Assembly: GCF_001941425.1 (NCBI RefSeq)
Contig: NZ_CP009244.1
Coordinates: forward strand, 1 to 64,000
DNA length: 64,000 nt
Direction of reading: 5' to 3'
DNA from: Corynebacterium ammoniagenes DSM 20306
GTDB taxonomy: Bacteria; Actinomycetota; Actinomycetes; Mycobacteriales; Mycobacteriaceae
The notes under the pieces are model-generated. The model did not search any database. It was not told the DNA's origin and saw only the letters and a program-made list of their open reading frames with translations. This document shows positions 40,766-50,720 of the stretch, piece after piece; the first letter of the stretch is position 1; every line of letters begins with the position of its first letter. A program made the translations under genes and the position numbers.

Positions 40766-41356
40766 ATGCCAAAAGTAGTTGACCATGTACAGCGCAAGCG
40801 GGAGCTTGTTGAATCAACGTGGCGGGTTATTGCGCGCCGGGGACTAGCTGGTGCCACTATGCGGCAGATTGCTGAAGAAGCAGGCTATGCCAATGGTGCG
40901 TTAAAGCCGTATTTTCCCACCAAGATGGACCTTTTAGAGGCCACGTTTGAACACGTTTATAGCTCCACTGAAGAGCGTATTGGCAAGTCCATCGAAGGCC
41001 TGCGTGGGTTTGAAGCAGTGCGTGCGATGTGCCTGGAAGTCCTTCCGTTTACTGAACGACTGCGTGATGAGGCGCGGATAGTTGTGTCATTCTGGGACAG
41101 TGCTGCCCAAGATGAAAAACGTGCGGCACTAGCTGCGGTTTCAACGAATCGGTGGTGCGAGATGATAGCCACCATGCTCAAGGAAGCTAAAGAAGATGGG
41201 CTGCTTCGTTCAATTTCCAACGTTGAAAGCACGGCAGAGATACTGGTGGTTTTCTTGCAAGGCTCGCAGATTACCGCGGTGATGGATCCGGAAGGATTTA
41301 GTAAACAAAGGATCATTAACCAGCTGGAGGCGTATTTGGATCTTCTGCGCGTATAA
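40766..41356 (+). CDS. TetR-family regulator
   Basis: 196 aa. The N-terminal HTH reads RGLAGATMRQIAEEAGYANG (near residue 26). A C-terminal helical ligand domain follows without metal motifs. It is divergent from the permease-amine oxidase-amidohydrolase operon, its likely target. It resembles BetI-type TetR proteins at the HTH, but the ligand is unknown. Confidence 0.88.
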   Translation: MPKVVDHVQRKRELVESTWRVIARRGLAGATMRQIAEEAGYANGALKPYFPTKMDLLEATFEHVYSSTEERIGKSIEGLRGFEAVRAMCLEVLPFTERLRDEARIVVSFWDSAAQDEKRAALAAVSTNRWCEMIATMLKEAKEDGLLRSISNVESTAEILVVFLQGSQITAVMDPEGFSKQRIINQLEAYLDLLRV

Positions 41357-41414
41357 AGGGCTAGACTCGCGCAAAACTAATCCGAGAGAGTTTTGAGCCT
41401 AGAGGAGGATTCAT

Positions 41415-42167
41415 ATGCGGAGCGTTGAACTAGGCAGCAGCGGGCAACAAGTACCCAACATGATCGCGGGAATGATGCGCATCGGAGATAAGACTGATGC
41501 GGAAATTCGTGAGCTTTATGATTCCGCGCGTGAAGCGGGCGTGAGCTACTTCGATCATGCGGATCTTTAGGGTTTCAACTTTCCTGATGGTGGATACCAC
41601 CTGTGTGAGCGTAGGTTTGCAGAAGCCGTGAAGCTTTCTTCGTCCGAGCGCGAGGGCATTGTTCTGCAGTCGAAGACAGGAATCGTTGAAGATCCGTGGG
41701 GCTATGACCAGTCTTATGAACACATTGTTGCTTCAGTAGATGAGTCCTTGAAATCATTGAATACGGACTACCTTGATGTGCTGTTGCTGCACCGTCCCGA
41801 TGCACTGGTGGAACCAGAAGAAGTAGCGCGTGCCTTTGATGAACTTGAGGCAGCCGGCAAGGTGCGTGCCTTTGGCGTATCGAACCACACTCCGCGTCAG
41901 ATTGATCTGCTCAAGACTGCTGTGAAACAGCCACTTCTTGTGAACCAGGTGCAGTTTTCTATCACGCATTCTTCGTTGATTGCGCAGGGGATGACATCCA
42001 ATATGACAACGTCGGATGATGCGTTTACGCGCGATGGTGGCGGTCTAGTGGACTACGCGCGGGTGAATAAGATTACGCTGCAGGCATGGTCGCCAATTCA
42101 AATAGGCCATGAGCCCGGCATTTTCTTAGGTTCCCTAGACTATCCGGAACTCAACGCTGAGATTGAA
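41415..42167 (+). pseudogene. Aldo/keto reductase, broken and truncated
   Basis: RBS AGGAGG at 41402-41407 and ATG 41415 open an AKR frame (MRSVELGSSGQQVPN). A TAG at 41568-41570 interrupts it, then the same frame continues as an AKR: SYEHIVASVDESLKSLNTDY, LDVLLLHRPDAL, KVRAFGVSNHTPRQIDLL. The stop replaces the catalytic Tyr of the DxADxYG motif. The 3' end is cut by the mini-element at 42168, so the C-terminal part and NADP site are missing. Confidence 0.85.
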
Positions 42168-42277
42168 GGTGCTGTTGCAAAGAGGAATTCCAGATGACTA
42201 ACTATTTGTTAGTGTGCAGTGCAATGCTGGTGCCGGATCCGCCGTTTTCGTCGAAAACGCGAGTTTACAACAGCACC
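42168..42277. mobile_element. 110-bp mini-element (MITE-like), copy 1
   Basis: The ends are GGTGCTGTTGCAAA (42168-42181) and TTTACAACAGCACC (42264-42277), inverted with one mismatch. The ends match the IS6-type elements in this window. It has no transposase and the same length as copy 2 at 45751-45860. It joins the AKR pseudogene to the IS256 remnant. Confidence 0.75.
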
Positions 42278-43441
42278 GTCTTTGTCTGCTCCAGACTGGT
42301 CAACGACATATAGCGTTTCTGCTGAATCCAGTCATCATGCTGCTCCGCGAGTACCGCCCCGACCAGACGAACCACTGCGTCCCGGTTTGGGAAGATGCCG
42401 ACGACGTCGGTACGCCGGCGGATCTCTCGGTTCAACCGCTCGGTCGGATTATTCGACCAGACCTTCGTCCACACCGCCTTCGGGGCGTTCGTGAACGCCA
42501 GCAGCTCATGCAGAGCTTCCTCCAGATAATCCGCCACCTGCGGGAACTTTTCCTGACAGAACGCCACGACCTCCCGGGCCTGCTTCCATACTGCGTCGGC
42601 GTCCGGCACCTGAAAGATCGTGTGAAACATCGCCGACAAGGTCGGCCACTTAAGTCTTCGATACCAAGCCAGAGAGGTTCTTCGAAAAGTGCGTGCGGCA
42701 CTGCTGCCAGGGCGCATTCGGTAGGATCTCGCCGATAGCGTGCTGGATGCCCAGGTGCGCGTCGCTGGTGACCAGGTAGACCTGATTAAGACCCCGGGCC
42801 TTGAGGTCCCTAAAGAAACCCGTCCAGGAGGCCACCGACTCTGCGGTGGCGACCTGCATACCGAGTAGTTCCCGGTAGCCAACAACACCGAGGTTTTGAC
42901 GACGCGGCCGCCTTCGCGGACCTTCATGGTCAAGGCGTCACAGGAGACGTACAGGTAGGGGCCGGTATCCAGCGGCCGGGTATGAAAATCCTCGACCATA
43001 GAGTCCAGGTCTTTGGACATCTCGGATACCTGTGACTTCGAGAGATTGTTGATGCCCAGTGAGGCGACCAGGTCGTTCATCCTGCGGGTGGAGACACCCT
43101 TGAGATAGCAGGTCGCGATCACCGTGGTCAGGGCGCGTTCGGCCCGGGTGCGTCGTTCCAGCAGCCAGTCGGGGAAGAACGACCCTGCCCGAAGCTTCGG
43201 GACCGCGACATCTACGGTGCCAACCCTGGTGTCGAGGTCGCGGTGACGGTAACCGTTGCGGACGTTGGTACGGGCCTGGCTGGTGGTGGCGTAATCAGCA
43301 CCGCAGATCTGGTCTGCTTGGGTGGACAGGATCTTCGTTGATGAAGCCCTGGAGCATCTGTCTCATCAAGTCCGGGGAGGCTTGGGACAGCAGGTCGTCG
43401 AGATAGGTGGTCGGATCGATAGAATAAGGGCCAGCGGCCAT
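42278..43441 (-). pseudogene. IS256-family transposase, degenerate
   Basis: The reading frame starts near 43441 (MAAGPYSIDPTTYLDD). It changes frame near 43336 (one extra base) and loses a short stretch plus frame near 42880. It changes frame again near 42650, then ends with the conserved SNNPTERLNREIRRRTDVVG and GIFPNRDAVVRLVGAVL. Mutator-type motifs such as YLVTSDAHLGI are still visible. At least three lesions make it inactive. Confidence 0.85.
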
Positions 43442-43559
43442 CGTGGGTTCCCTTTCGAGGAGATGTAGGAGTTGATTCGAAAGGTGACTTTGGTGGTCGC
43501 CCACGTCTTCCATGGGGCCCTCACCGACAGCTACAGATACACCACGCTAAAGGACGTAA

Positions 43560-44010
43560 CCGAGGCGTCGCCGGCGGGTGGAAAGCCGCAGATTTCCAGG
43601 CGTAGTACGAGGACCGGTTGATCCTCAGGACTTGGCACAACCGCTTGACCTGATAGAGGTCTCGGTGGTCATCAACGAATCGGAAGCGGCTCTACCTGGT
43701 CGTCTCTCCCGCGAAATATTTCGCGGCCTTGGCAGCAGGATATCGCGCTCGGTTGGGAGTTTCTGCGTCTCCGAGCGCAGGTGCTGGACTTCTTTGTGCA
43801 GGCGCAACAGCTCGTCGGTGGGGTCTTCGGCGGTGCGGCTGGGCTGGACGCCGCGGGCCTTGCGGGCGGCGTAGACCCAGTTCTTCAGCGTCGCCCGGCT
43901 GATCCCGAGGTCCACGGCGATCGGGGAGAACGAGGCGCCTGTGGTGTCCTCATAGAGTCGGACCGCGTCCGTCTTGAACTCATCGGTGTAGGTGTTCTTC
44001 GCCCATGGTG
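43560..44010 (-). pseudogene. IS3-family element remnant
   Basis: An OrfA-like stretch (about 43710-43990) contains DLGISRATLKNWVYAARKA, an IS3-type HTH, and LRLHKEVQHLRSE, its leucine-zipper part. The downstream 43560-43700 has an OrfB-like end (VDDHRDLYQVKRLCQVL) in another frame. No intact start or full transposase is left. Confidence 0.7.
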
Positions 44011-44282
44011 GTTTCTCGCATTCTCCGGCCCATTTTGGGCCGGGGTCAGCGTGTTCACCAAACAGGGGACGGCCCCGTAGTCTTGCTGGTGGGACTGTTT
44101 GTTTGGTTTTTCTTCACACATTAATCGAAACAGGCAGTCCCCTTTTTATGTCCCCGCGACACGCCCCAGAGCGGCGATCGGACTGCGAGCGCTAAACCCC
44201 TATGAATAAGCCTCAATCCCCACAGGGCGCTCATGATGTTTATCCGGTGGCAGTCATGCCCCGTGTCTTGGCTTGGTGAGAA

Positions 44283-45353
44283 TTAGCAGTTGTTCTCGTT
44301 GGCGTCTTGGCGTTGTTTGAATCGTTGTGCCAGGCGTTTGCCGTGGGTGAGTTCTCGAATGGTGTCTTCGCTATCGAAATTCGATCCGAGAGCACCCGCA
44401 ACGGTGCCCATCGAGGCGCTGAGCCAGGCGATATCAACGTAGTTCCCGAGGGAGGCTTCCGCACCGATTTTCGATGACATGAATCCGGATTCGATGACAC
44501 CTATTTCCCCGATGAGAATGCCGATAAATAGTACCAGGTAGAGCAAGATGACCGACAGCAGGAGAGTGGCCACGGTGGAGGCGTTATACATGGCGGCTTC
44601 GGTCAGGTCGCCTAGTTTTCGTGAATGTTCCCACAACCTGTTGGCACCGATCAGCCAGAGCACCATGGTCACAATGACCATCGCGGTAATCAGACCCAGT
44701 CGCCAGCTGGGCAAAGCGTCCGCCATTTCCCAAATTGAGGAGTAGAAGATGCCGAACGCCCCAGTTCCCGCCGCGGCAGCGAGTACTCCCGACAACTTCG
44801 ATACCGTCGACAGGGGCTCATTGGTACGTACCATGCCCAGGACCAGTCGGAGTCTGCCCGGTCGCCACCAGGGAGAGGTGATGTAGACGGACCGGCCGGA
44901 ACGAGACTCCTGCTCGTAGACCACCCCGGAGTCGGATGTGTGCTGGTCGGTTCCGGGTGTCTGCTGGTCGGCGAGAGCGTCCAGGGAGTCGAACAGTACA
45001 TGGCGAAGTCTCTGGGTCACGCCCTGCCATCCCAGTGCTGGTAGGGAAATGATGACCAGACCTTCCCCGTAGTGCAGCGCGGCGATCTTGGGTTTTCGCC
45101 CGGCACGGCGGGGGATTTCGGTGACGATGGCCAGTAGATCTACGTCATCGTCTCGTGCCCATCCTCGAACGGTGTCGAGATCGAGCGTGCCATCTGGGCG
45201 CGCTGGGGTTCGACTTTTGTGGTGGGAGAAAAGATATCTGCCGACAGTTTTCTCTCCGTCATTGCCATCACCGAGGACACGTGAGACAGTGCGGGACGGT
45301 AGGCCAGGGTCGGCAAAAATAGCAACGCGCACTGGTTGGTTCATGAGGGCCAT
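44283..45353 (-). CDS. Membrane protein of unknown function
   Basis: 356 aa with a soluble N-terminal domain (about 1-180) and four hydrophobic segments at about 185-215, 220-245, 260-290 and 300-325. The N-terminal domain has VRVAIFADPGLPSRTVSRVL, a mononucleotide-like strand-loop start, but no catalytic motif that I recognise. It is an actinobacterial-looking family sometimes labelled as a folate dehydrogenase by mistake. ATG 45344 (MNQP) may be the true start. It lies inside the IS-rich part; no partner gene is evident. Confidence 0.75.
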   Translation of the reverse strand: MALMNQPVRVAIFADPGLPSRTVSRVLGDGNDGEKTVGRYLFSHHKSRTPARPDGTLDLDTVRGWARDDDVDLLAIVTEIPRRAGRKPKIAALHYGEGLVIISLPALGWQGVTQRLRHVLFDSLDALADQQTPGTDQHTSDSGVVYEQESRSGRSVYITSPWWRPGRLRLVLGMVRTNEPLSTVSKLSGVLAAAAGTGAFGIFYSSIWEMADALPSWRLGLITAMVIVTMVLWLIGANRLWEHSRKLGDLTEAAMYNASTVATLLLSVILLYLVLFIGILIGEIGVIESGFMSSKIGAEASLGNYVDIAWLSASMGTVAGALGSNFDSEDTIRELTHGKRLAQRFKQRQDANENNC

Positions 45354-45365
45354 TATAGGGCCATT

Positions 45366-45750
45366 ATTCGGAGGAACCCACTATTTCACAACCTGCCTGG
45401 GCCGACGCTGGTGCGCACTCACGGCGGTGCCGAAATCGAAGGATTCATCAGTCTCGAGCAAATGAGTGCCGAGCGCTTTATACGGATCAAGTCATCGATT
45501 AGTCATGATGCTCCAGAAAATCTATTACTGAAGGCCGGCCTGCAACTTCAAACTGGAATCATCGGGACGAGGGTAGCGTCGGTTCCTGGCGTGGTGATGA
45601 ATTCAGAGCTACTCGGCATCATTCCTAGCGCAGTGGTTGAGAGCCTTGGCTGGTCCGACCGGACACAGATTTTGCCCAATCCGACCAGTGCTGAACCTAT
45701 GGAAGTGTCGTTGATGTCAAGGGTGAAGCAACGCCGAACGAGGCCACAGA
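45366..45750 (+). pseudogene. Truncated regulator fragment (LysR effector-domain-like)
   Basis: This frame encodes IIGTRVASVPGVVMNSELL, GIIPSAVVESLGWSD and QILPNPTSAEPMEVSLMSR, which resembles the C-terminal effector domain of LysR regulators. There is no HTH and it is cut by the 110-bp element at 45751. The assignment is by pattern only. Confidence 0.4.
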
Positions 45751-45860
45751 GGTGCTGTTGCAAACATGAATTCCGGATCACTAACTATTTGTTGGTGTGC
45801 AGCGCAACGCTGGTACCGGATCCGCCGTTTTCGACGAGAACGCGAGTTTGCAACAGCACC
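45751..45860. mobile_element. 110-bp mini-element (MITE-like), copy 2
   Basis: The ends GGTGCTGTTGCAAA (45751-45764) and TTTGCAACAGCACC (45847-45860) are perfect inverted repeats. The interior is the same as copy 1 apart from scattered differences. Confidence 0.78.
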
Positions 45861-46157
45861 CTCTCATCCACCCGCCAGGAACTGGCCTGCCAGTCAGGTA
45901 CCTGCCGGTACCACCGTGTTTGCTTGTCCAGCTCAGGGGCATATTTCTGGACCCAGCGGTAGATCGTGGTGTGATCGACCGGCACGCCCCGCTGAAGTCA
46001 TCATTTCCTCCAGATCGCGGTAGCTCACCCCGTAGCGGCAGTACCACCGCACTGCCCACAGAATGATGTCACGGGGGAAATGACGACCGGAGAAGATACC
46101 CATGGCTGTGATTATTTCACGTCGCTTTTCCTACTGCCCCAACTTTGCAACAGCACC
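45861..46157 (-). mobile_element. IS6-family element, 5' fragment
   Basis: On the minus strand the outer end is GGTGCTGTTGCAAA (46144-46157), followed by a transposase start MGIFSGRHFPRDIILWAVRW, cut off after the WRVDE of the DDE domain at the mini-element. The transposase frame shifts at DLEEMMTSAG, as in the copy at 52415. Confidence 0.8.
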
Positions 46158-46250
46158 CTTAGTCCTTCAGCATCAATCCACTTCAAAAGCGAACAGGGCC
46201 CGCAAGGGGCGTCTGAAGCTGCGTTGTTTAAAGGGCCCCACCATTGCGGA

Positions 46251-46268
46251 ATACCCCGTGGGGTATTA
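46251..46268 (+). promoter_or_regulatory. CsoR/CstR-type operator and -10 of cstB
   Basis: ATACCCC-GT-GGGGTAT (46251-46266) is a perfect palindrome of the class bound by CsoR/CstR repressors. TATTAT (46263-46268) overlaps its right arm and can serve as -10, so binding would block transcription. Confidence 0.75.
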
Positions 46269-46333
46269 TGGTTGTGGTGTATGACCGAGGAGAACTTCCC
46301 CGGTTGCCCCCGATTTCCTGTGAAGGAGAAACC

Positions 46334-47740
46334 ATGCTCATCGAGCGCATCTACGACAAGGACCTGGCTCAGGCCAGCTACTTTATCGGCTGTCAGGCCA
46401 AGAACACGGCCGTGGTAGTCGATCCCCGCCGAGATATCGACGTCTACCAGGCAATGGCAGAAAAGAACGGTATGACGATCGTCGCCGTGGCCGAGACCCA
46501 CATCCACGCCGATTACCTCTCAGGCACCCGGGAGCTGGCCGCAGCCGTTGGGGCGGATGTTTATGTCTCAGGTGAGGGTGGACAGGACTGGCAGTACGAG
46601 TTTGATGCCCAGCGGCTGTACGACGGTGACGAGATCCGTATCGGCAACATCACCATCGCGGCCGTCCACACCCCCGGCCACACGCCAGAGCATCTGTCCT
46701 TCCTGGTCACCGACGGTGCATTTGCCGATGAACCCGGCTACATGCTCACCGGTGACTTCGTTTTCGCCGGGGATCTGGGCCGACCCGATCTACTGGATGA
46801 GGCCGCCGGGGGTGTGGATACCCGTTTTGAAGGGGCTCAGCAGATGTTCGCCAGCCTGCGGGACAAGTTCCTCACCCTGCCCGACCACGTCCAGGTCTTC
46901 CCCGGTCACGGGGCGGGTTCTGCCTGCGGTAAGGCGTTGGGGTCTGTTCCTTCCACGACGGTCGGTTACGAGCGGAAATACTCCTGGTGGGGCCGCTATC
47001 TGGCCGACAATGACGAGCAGGGCTTCATCGATGAGCTGCTTGATGGTCAGCCTGATGCCCCGGCCTACTTCGGCCGGATGAAAAGGCAGAATCGTCGTGG
47101 TCCGGCCATCATGGGTGAGCGCGCCCCCCTCGCCGAGCTGGATGCCGCGACTGTCGCCGCCCAGTTGGAGGCCGATGAGGTGGCCTTCGTCGACACCCGC
47201 TTCGCCGATCAGGTCCACACCGGCACCGTTACCCGCGCCCTGAACATCCCGGCGGGCGGCTCGGTGGCCACCTACGCCGCCTGGGTCGTCGACCCGGAGA
47301 AAGATGCCCGTCCGTTGGTCCTGTTGGCCGAGGATCAGGAGTCCGCGCAGGAATTTTGGGACCACCTGGTGCGCGTGGGTATCGATACCGTCGCCGGCTA
47401 TCTGACCAGTATCGAGGCGCTGCCGCAGGTTATGCCACAGGTGATCAATCCCGCCAAGCTCGAGTCCTTCGACGTCGCAGAGCTGCTTGATGTGCGGGCG
47501 AAGAGCGAGTACACCGCCGGGCACATCCCCGGGGCTACCCAGCTCCACGGCGGGCGGGTGCTGTGGAACCTGGACCAGCTCCCCGGAGAGGGGGCCATCG
47601 TGACCTACTGCCAGAGCGGTACTCGCAGTTCTGTAGCGGCCAGCGGTCTGCGCAATGCGGGCTTCGACGTGGTTGAACTGGAAGGCTCTTACGAGGGATG
47701 GCTCAACCACCAGGCCAAGGTGGATGCCACCCAGCGCTAG
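46334..47740 (+). CDS. cstB: Persulfide dioxygenase-rhodanese fusion (CstB-like)
   Basis: 468 aa from ATG 46334, with AAGGAG at 46323-46328. The N-terminal metallo-beta-lactamase domain has the persulfide-dioxygenase motif AETHIHADYLSG (residues 56-67), HTPGHTPEH and GDFVFAGDLGRPD. A first rhodanese-like domain (about 275-355) lacks an active Cys. The last domain (about 380-460) has TYCQSGTRSS with the catalytic Cys. This architecture matches CstB, which oxidises persulfides and makes thiosulfate. A repressor-type operator lies upstream and a terminator downstream. Confidence 0.92.
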   Translation: MLIERIYDKDLAQASYFIGCQAKNTAVVVDPRRDIDVYQAMAEKNGMTIVAVAETHIHADYLSGTRELAAAVGADVYVSGEGGQDWQYEFDAQRLYDGDEIRIGNITIAAVHTPGHTPEHLSFLVTDGAFADEPGYMLTGDFVFAGDLGRPDLLDEAAGGVDTRFEGAQQMFASLRDKFLTLPDHVQVFPGHGAGSACGKALGSVPSTTVGYERKYSWWGRYLADNDEQGFIDELLDGQPDAPAYFGRMKRQNRRGPAIMGERAPLAELDAATVAAQLEADEVAFVDTRFADQVHTGTVTRALNIPAGGSVATYAAWVVDPEKDARPLVLLAEDQESAQEFWDHLVRVGIDTVAGYLTSIEALPQVMPQVINPAKLESFDVAELLDVRAKSEYTAGHIPGATQLHGGRVLWNLDQLPGEGAIVTYCQSGTRSSVAASGLRNAGFDVVELEGSYEGWLNHQAKVDATQR

Positions 47741-47755
47741 TTGAAACCGTGACAG

Positions 47756-47789
47756 GAGGGACCGTTCCATCAGGGACGGTCCCTCTTGC
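47756..47789 (+). terminator. Terminator after cstB
   Basis: GAGGGACCGT (47756-47765) pairs with ACGGTCCCTC (47776-47785). It is followed by TTG, so the T run is weak. Confidence 0.6.
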
Positions 47790-47957
47790 GATTCATCCTT
47801 GCCCCTTCCTGGAGATGGCCATGGGGATTAAGCGGGATTAGGGGGCTCACGCTCGTCGGATGTGAGTTCATGTCCCGCGGCACTGCTACGGTGCGGTCCT
47901 CTATCTCTCAAGACACAGAAAGGGGAGGTGGAACTAGGCACCGGTGGCAGGGGGGGC

Positions 47958-49229
47958 TCAGGCCGAAATCCCCGCATGCACTCGCGGATGTGTCTCGTAT
48001 AGGCGTACTGCCACCACCAGTGCGGAGACCGCGCTGATAACTGCAGCCACCCACACGGCGGCATGCAGGCCCATGAGGTCGGCGACCATCCCACCGAGCA
48101 AGGCGCCAGCAGCGTAACCGAGGTCCCGCCGCACTCGGTCGACACCCACCGTGCGGTCCCGCTGGGCGGGGCGGGCGACATCGCCGACCACAGCCAACAG
48201 GGTGGGATAGACCAGGGCGGTGCCTGCCCCGAGGACGACCGTGCCGACAGCCCAATCCGGGAAACCCCTAAGGGCGATAACCACCAATCCCACGGCCTGG
48301 ATGGCCATGCCGCTGGCAATAAAGGGTTTGCGGCCATACCTGTCGGAGGCCGCACCAGTAATCAGCTGCCCAACACCCCATACCCCGGGGTAGAGGGCGC
48401 CGAGCACCCCGATCTGGGTCAGGCTCAGCTCCGCGGTGGCAAACAGCAGGGGGGAACAGGCCCCAGGACAGTCCGAAGTTGAGGTTGTTGACCAACCCCG
48501 CCTGGCTGGCGGCGGACAGTGCTGGCTCGCGGATGCTGGTGTCGAGGAAGATATCCGAGTTGGTCCACATCGGAATAGGGGCATCAGGGTCGGGGCGGTT
48601 GGTTTCAGCAGCCTCCAAGTCAGCGTGGTCCCGGGTTTCACGTACCCCCAGGTGCTAATGCCCAGGGCAAGGACGGCGTAGGCCAGACCCAGTAGAAACG
48701 GGGCGGGGCACAAACCGTGGGTTTCAGCCAGGTGGCCGGCGAACAGGGAAGTGACCGCGACCGCGGCATGCCCGGCGGCTTCGTTAAGACCCACCGCCAG
48801 GCCCCGATGGGCAGGCCCTGCGAGATCGATTTTCGTCACCACGGTCGTTGACCAGGTCAGACCCTGGTTAAACCCGAGCAAGACGTTGGCGGCGATCGCC
48901 CACCATCAGGTCGGGGCGAGGATGAGCATGACTGGCACTGGCAAGGCAATCAACCAGCCGATCAGCAGGACCGGTTTGTGTCCGTACCGGTCCGACCACG
49001 TTCCGGCAAACCAGTTGGCGGCGGCCTTGGTCGCCCCGCAGGCAGCGATATAGGTGAATACGAAGGTGTAACCGGTCAGGCCGAATTCATGCTCGGCGAG
49101 TAGGAGAAGTACGGTCTGTTGTTGACCGATCATGCCGCCCACCAGGGCGTTGACCACCACCAGGAGGGTCAACTGTGTGGCGTTGGCCCGCAAACCCAGC
49201 ACAGGGGCAGGCGATCGGCCAGCACACAT
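47958..49229 (-). pseudogene. MFS transporter, broken
   Basis: MFS frame from ATG 49229 (about 12 segments expected). An in-frame TGA at 48906-48908 interrupts NLxxLxLILAPT just before WWAIAANVLLGFNQGLT. Two compensating frameshifts further on break the stretch around 48660-48470, where the alternative frame shows TNSDIFLDTSIREPALSA. The C-terminal half resumes with SDRYGRKPFIASGMA. It sits in the sulfur module and may once have exported a sulfur compound. Confidence 0.85.
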
Positions 49230-49337
49230 GAAAACTGCTGTCAGAGATCAGCTAATGTCCACAGGCCGGTGATGGGGGAATCGGGACAGCAGGCGGATTC
49301 ACAAGCCCAGGCAACGAAGCGGAGGAGGCCTGCGCAA

Positions 49338-49413
49338 CAGCCAAGGCGTGTCCTCGACTCCGTGACCGAGGTGGGTGGCCTCCGGTCAACGGCGCGGGGA
49401 CACGCCTTGGCTG
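49338..49413. repeat. Long inverted repeat
   Basis: CAGCCAAGGCGTGTCC (49338-49353) is a perfect inverted copy of GGACACGCCTTGGCTG (49398-49413), with a 44-nt spacer. It lies in the 255-bp gap between the TauE and MFS genes. It is unlike the terminators elsewhere, lacking a T run. Confidence 0.45.
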
Positions 49414-49484
49414 ATGAACTGGGTCGGTGAGCACGCTTGCAGGTGATGGGTGCGGGCACCGGGGATGGAAAAGTGGTGAGCCCT

Positions 49485-50348
49485 CTACCGGGTGGCGGCG
49501 GTGGTCCGCAGGGGGCAGGTGGGAACAGTGGACCAACAAACGGTTGCGGCGACGGCCACAAGAGCGGCAGCGATAGCAGCGATGCCGGTGGTGTTGAAAA
49601 GCTCCTGGATGAGGACAAAGACACCCATCACCAGGACAAAGACACCGAAGCCCTTGCGCAGCAGTGCTTCAGGGATGCGTCCAGCCAGGCGGGATCCGAG
49701 CAACGAGCCAAGGATCGCGGCAACAGTGACCGCACCCACCAGGGCCCAGTCCAGTTCGACGGAGGTGAGGTAGCCGGCCAGGCCAGCAAACGACTTCATG
49801 GTGATAACCACCAGGGAGGTGCCTACGGCCACCGGCATGGACAACCCACCCAGCAAAGCCAACGCGGGGACGACGAGGAACCCACCACCCGCGCCCACCA
49901 GACCGGTGATCACACCGACGACCAGACCGTCGAGGATCACCCTGCCCAGGGGCAGATCACGGTCTTTGACCTCACCGGCGGAGCCCTTGCGGCCACGGAT
50001 CATTGCGATGGAGGTGGCGATCATCATCAACGCGAACGCGACCATCAACACCACGCTGGGGATGTGCCCGCCGAGCAATCCGCCGCCGAAAGCACCCGCC
50101 ATGCCGGCGGCGCCGAAGATTACGCCGGTGCGCCACTTTACCCGGCGGTTGCGCGCGTGGTTGATCGCGCTGACCGCAGAAGTCACACCGACGACGAACA
50201 GGGAGGCGGCGATGGCTTCCTTCGGGTCGAGTCCAGCAACATAGGTCAAGATGGGCACGGTGAGGATCGATCCGCCGCCGCCGAGCAGGCCGAGCGACAG
50301 GCCGATCAGGATCGACAACAACAAGGTGAGGATAAGCGTGAGGGGCAT
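49485..50348 (-). CDS. TauE/SafE-type sulfite/sulfur-compound exporter
   Basis: 287 aa with eight hydrophobic segments in two halves. The typical start GLSLGLLGGGGSILTVPIL and internal GLVGAGGGFLVVPALALLGG mark the TauE/SafE family. It follows two rhodanese genes on the same strand, consistent with removal of sulfite or thiosulfate produced by CstB and rhodanese. Direction and substrate are inferred from context. Confidence 0.88.
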   Translation of the reverse strand: MPLTLILTLLLSILIGLSLGLLGGGGSILTVPILTYVAGLDPKEAIAASLFVVGVTSAVSAINHARNRRVKWRTGVIFGAAGMAGAFGGGLLGGHIPSVVLMVAFALMMIATSIAMIRGRKGSAGEVKDRDLPLGRVILDGLVVGVITGLVGAGGGFLVVPALALLGGLSMPVAVGTSLVVITMKSFAGLAGYLTSVELDWALVGAVTVAAILGSLLGSRLAGRIPEALLRKGFGVFVLVMGVFVLIQELFNTTGIAAIAAALVAVAATVCWSTVPTCPLRTTAATR

Positions 50349-50380
50349 GGGGTGTCCTAGTCGGGTAGCCGGGGTCTGGG

Positions 50381-50677
50381 TCAGCGGGTGGGTAGGCCGG
50401 CCCGCTGCCAGGCGGTCATCCCGCCGGCCATGGTATCGGCTGTGTACCCCGCCTGGTTGAGGGCATCGGCCACCGCAGCACTGCGGTTACCGCTACGGCA
50501 CACGACAATAATGGGCCGGTCCTTATCAAGGTCGCCGAGTCGGGAGCCCAGTTGACCCATCGGAATGTGAAGGGCACCGGGAATCATGCCCTCGGCTACC
50601 TCGAAGCCCTCCCGAACGTCGAGGATTTGATCCTGGGTGTAGCGCTTCTGGGCGTCGGGGACGGTGATTTCTGCCAT
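50381..50677 (-). CDS. Single-domain rhodanese
   Basis: 98 aa, one rhodanese domain with the active Cys in VVCRSGNRSA near residue 60 and DVREGFEVAEGMIPGA typical of the fold. It moves sulfane sulfur to acceptors such as thiols. It lies between TauE and the membrane rhodanese in the same operon. Confidence 0.9.
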   Translation of the reverse strand: MAEITVPDAQKRYTQDQILDVREGFEVAEGMIPGALHIPMGQLGSRLGDLDKDRPIIVVCRSGNRSAAVADALNQAGYTADTMAGGMTAWQRAGLPTR

Positions 50678-50720
50678 GGTCGTTCTCCTTATGGCGCTTA
50701 GGGGGGTAGAGAGTGGGGGA

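Noticed and set aside
49437..50360. Plus-strand frame opposite the TauE gene
   Set aside because: Low-complexity composition; the minus strand has a clear transporter.
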